Assembly (NCBI GenBank): GCA_965602805.1
Contig: CBFCZK010000006.1
Span: 1 to 64,000, forward strand
Length of the DNA stretch: 64,000 bases
Direction: 5' to 3'
Origin: Thiomicrorhabdus sp965602805
GTDB lineage: Bacteria; Pseudomonadota; Gammaproteobacteria; Thiomicrospirales; Thiomicrospiraceae
The notes under the pieces are model-generated. The model ran no database searches, had not been told where the DNA came from, and was given only the letters and a program-made list of their open reading frames with translations. Below are positions 62,659-64,000 of this stretch, in pieces (position 1 is the stretch's first letter; every line of letters begins with the position of its first letter). The position numbers and the translations under genes are program-made.

Positions 62659-62670
62659 ACCAGGCCTGGT
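62659..62670. repeat. ACCAGGCCTGGT palindrome (exact)
   Basis: Exact copy, extended to GACCAGGCCTGGTC, between the secF stop and its terminator. Confidence 0.9.
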
Positions 62671-62673
62671 CAA

Positions 62674-63720
62674 TTACTTTGGAATGCCTTCAGCATCCTC
62701 TTCATCGTCTAAACGCTTACCTTTAGCGGCTGCCTTGGCTTGCAATTTAACTTCATTCTCGTGAAATAGACGTTGTAACTCAAGTTCAGCCGCTTCTGAA
62801 TCCGCTTCTTCTTTAGGCGCTTTCATCAGATCTTCTTTAGAGACACCCAACATTAAGGCAACCGCACTGGCGACATAGGTTGACGAGTAAGTCCCGACCA
62901 CAACACCAACAATCAATGCCGCTGCGAAACCATGAATGACTTCGCCACCGAGGAAAAACAGTGCCAACAATACCAACAAAGTCGTTACAGAGGTCATGAT
63001 CGTACGCGCAAGCATTTGATTGACGGCAACGTTAGTGACATGAACCGGTGAACCATCACGCATGGTTCTGAAGTTTTCACGGACACGGTCAAAGACAACA
63101 ATGGTATCGTTCAGCGAGTAACCGATAACCGCCAGAATGGCCGCTAACACCGTTAAATCAAACTGCATGCCCGTCCAAGCGAACACGCCAATCGTCAACA
63201 CCACATCATGAATCAATGCGGCAACAGAGCCCACCGAAAAACGCCACTCAAAACGTAAAGCGACATAGATTAATACCCCAAACAAGGCATATAAAACCGC
63301 TAAGGCGCCATCTTCGGTCAGTTCGTCACCGACTTGTGGTCCAACAAATTCAACTCGGCGTAAGGTAATTTCTTCTTCACTGGCCGCTTTCAGAGTATCC
63401 ATTACCTGATTACTCAGCTGTGCTGAATTAAAACCTTCACGTGGCGCAATGCGAATGAGAACATCTTCGGCTGAACCAAAGTGTTGGGCAATCGCCGAAC
63501 CAAAGCCCGCTTCCGATAAGTCATTTCTTAACTTCGGTAGATCTACTGGCTGAGGATAAGACAGTTCAACCAGAGTTCCCCCGGTAAAATCGATTCCGAA
63601 ATTCAGGCCTTTAAGCCATAACCCGGTAAAAGAAGCGATAATCAGAACCGCTGATAACACCATTGCAATATGGCGCTGACCCATAAAATCTATACTGGTT
63701 GTATGCATTTCGTTACTCAT
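62674..63720 (-). CDS. secF: Protein translocase subunit SecF
   Basis: SecF works with SecD to use the proton gradient to complete protein export. The 348-residue protein has the N-terminal helix, the periplasmic domain with GLNFGIDFTGGTLVELSYPQ, and five further helices including VIGYSLNDTIVVFDRVRENFR. The C-terminal tail (about 305-348) is long, charged and lysine-rich. It lies 9 bases after secD. Confidence 0.97.
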   Translation of the reverse strand: MSNEMHTTSIDFMGQRHIAMVLSAVLIIASFTGLWLKGLNFGIDFTGGTLVELSYPQPVDLPKLRNDLSEAGFGSAIAQHFGSAEDVLIRIAPREGFNSAQLSNQVMDTLKAASEEEITLRRVEFVGPQVGDELTEDGALAVLYALFGVLIYVALRFEWRFSVGSVAALIHDVVLTIGVFAWTGMQFDLTVLAAILAVIGYSLNDTIVVFDRVRENFRTMRDGSPVHVTNVAVNQMLARTIMTSVTTLLVLLALFFLGGEVIHGFAAALIVGVVVGTYSSTYVASAVALMLGVSKEDLMKAPKEEADSEAAELELQRLFHENEVKLQAKAAAKGKRLDDEEDAEGIPK

Positions 63721-63729
63721 GTCATCTTC

Positions 63730-64000
63730 CTAAATTGAGAGCTTTTGGACGCGTTTATTACCGTATATCAAGTTGATAACAGCACGCGTTCCTAAGATGG
63801 CAGTAAACATCGAGGTGATAATCCCGATAGACAAAGTAATCGCAAAGCCTTTAATCGGCCCCGTTCCAAAGCTAAACAGTACAATCGCTGCCAATAGAGT
63901 CGTAATGTTCGCATCGGCAATCGTTACAAAGGCTTTTTCATAACCTGCGTGAATCGCTGTTTGGATTGAACTGTTACGCATCTCTTCACGTATACGCTCA
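63730..64000 (-). CDS. secD: Protein translocase subunit SecD, C-terminal part (cut by window edge)
   Basis: Only the last ~89 codons are inside the window; the frame continues past the right edge. Residues reading EEMRNSSIQTAIHAGYEKAF and DANITTLLAAIVLFSFGTGPIKGFAITLSIGIITSMFTAILGTRAVI are the final membrane helices of SecD. The gene precedes secF in the usual order. Confidence 0.95.
   Translation of the reverse strand, partial: ERIREEMRNSSIQTAIHAGYEKAFVTIADANITTLLAAIVLFSFGTGPIKGFAITLSIGIITSMFTAILGTRAVINLIYGNKRVQKLSI

Noticed and set aside
1680..62670. Interpreting the ACCAGGCCTGGT copies as operators of one regulator
   Set aside because: Copies are absent from divergent promoter regions and frequent within genes and after terminators, which does not fit a repressor or activator site.

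Overview
This window is ordinary chromosomal DNA from a gammaproteobacterium. The gene orders ffh-rpsP-rimM-trmD-rplS, hisG-murA-ibaG-mlaBCDEF, kdsC-lptCAB-hpf and petABC, the large PstC and PstA permeases, and the short-form HisG together suggest a Thiomicrospira/Hydrogenovibrio/Thiomicrorhabdus-like sulfur oxidiser. That genus-level guess is inference; no rRNA or other marker gene is present to confirm it. About 61 protein genes are supported. I see no tRNA, rRNA, CRISPR array, prophage or transposase gene.

Layout. 1-5 kb: voltage-gated cation channel, 2Fe-2S ferredoxin, and divergent pstS and pit phosphate genes. 5-12.7 kb: one leftward phosphate block, pstC-pstA-pstB-phoU-phoB-phoR. 13-20 kb: nitrogen block with glnA, glnE, a membrane methyltransferase, a PII gene and amtB; two sigma-54 promoters are readable. 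20.5-22.4 kb: a FliL-like protein, an unknown small protein and an orphan flagellin. 22.6-28 kb: valS, an SH3 membrane protein, dsbC, xerD. 28-35 kb: rplS-trmD-rimM-rpsP, ffh, and the divergent ypjD/yfjD-like pair with an inositol-phosphatase-like gene. 35-44 kb: DoxX, FadL, radA, a GltB-like flavoprotein, cytochrome bc1, a Nif3-like protein. 44-54 kb: hisD, hisG, murA, ibaG, an ABC-2 exporter, mlaB-F and a DUF72-like protein. 54-58 kb: Ca/Na exchanger, kdsC, lptC, lptA, lptB, hpf. 58-64 kb: mgtE, OmpA-like lipoprotein, prfC, secF and the 3' end of secD.

Functionally the window joins phosphate sensing and uptake (PstSCAB, PhoU, PhoBR, Pit), ammonium sensing and assimilation (AmtB, PII, GlnA, GlnE) and outer-membrane maintenance (Lpt for LPS export, Mla for phospholipid retrieval, MurA, KdsC) with housekeeping translation, secretion and respiration genes.

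Two features are not explained by genes. First, the 12-bp palindrome ACCAGGCCTGGT occurs 13 times exactly, with about 12 further one-mismatch copies. This is hundreds of times more than expected by chance. Copies lie both inside genes and, with strong preference, just 3' of genes; I saw none in a divergent promoter region. Second, a pair of ~182-bp MITE-like elements (about 87% identical, with terminal inverted repeats and a central 20-bp palindrome) lies in opposite orientation at 1.1 and 20.3 kb. A third point of interest is the ion channel: its pore motif TFEDWTD is acidic at the three positions that were engineered to make the calcium-selective channel CavAb.
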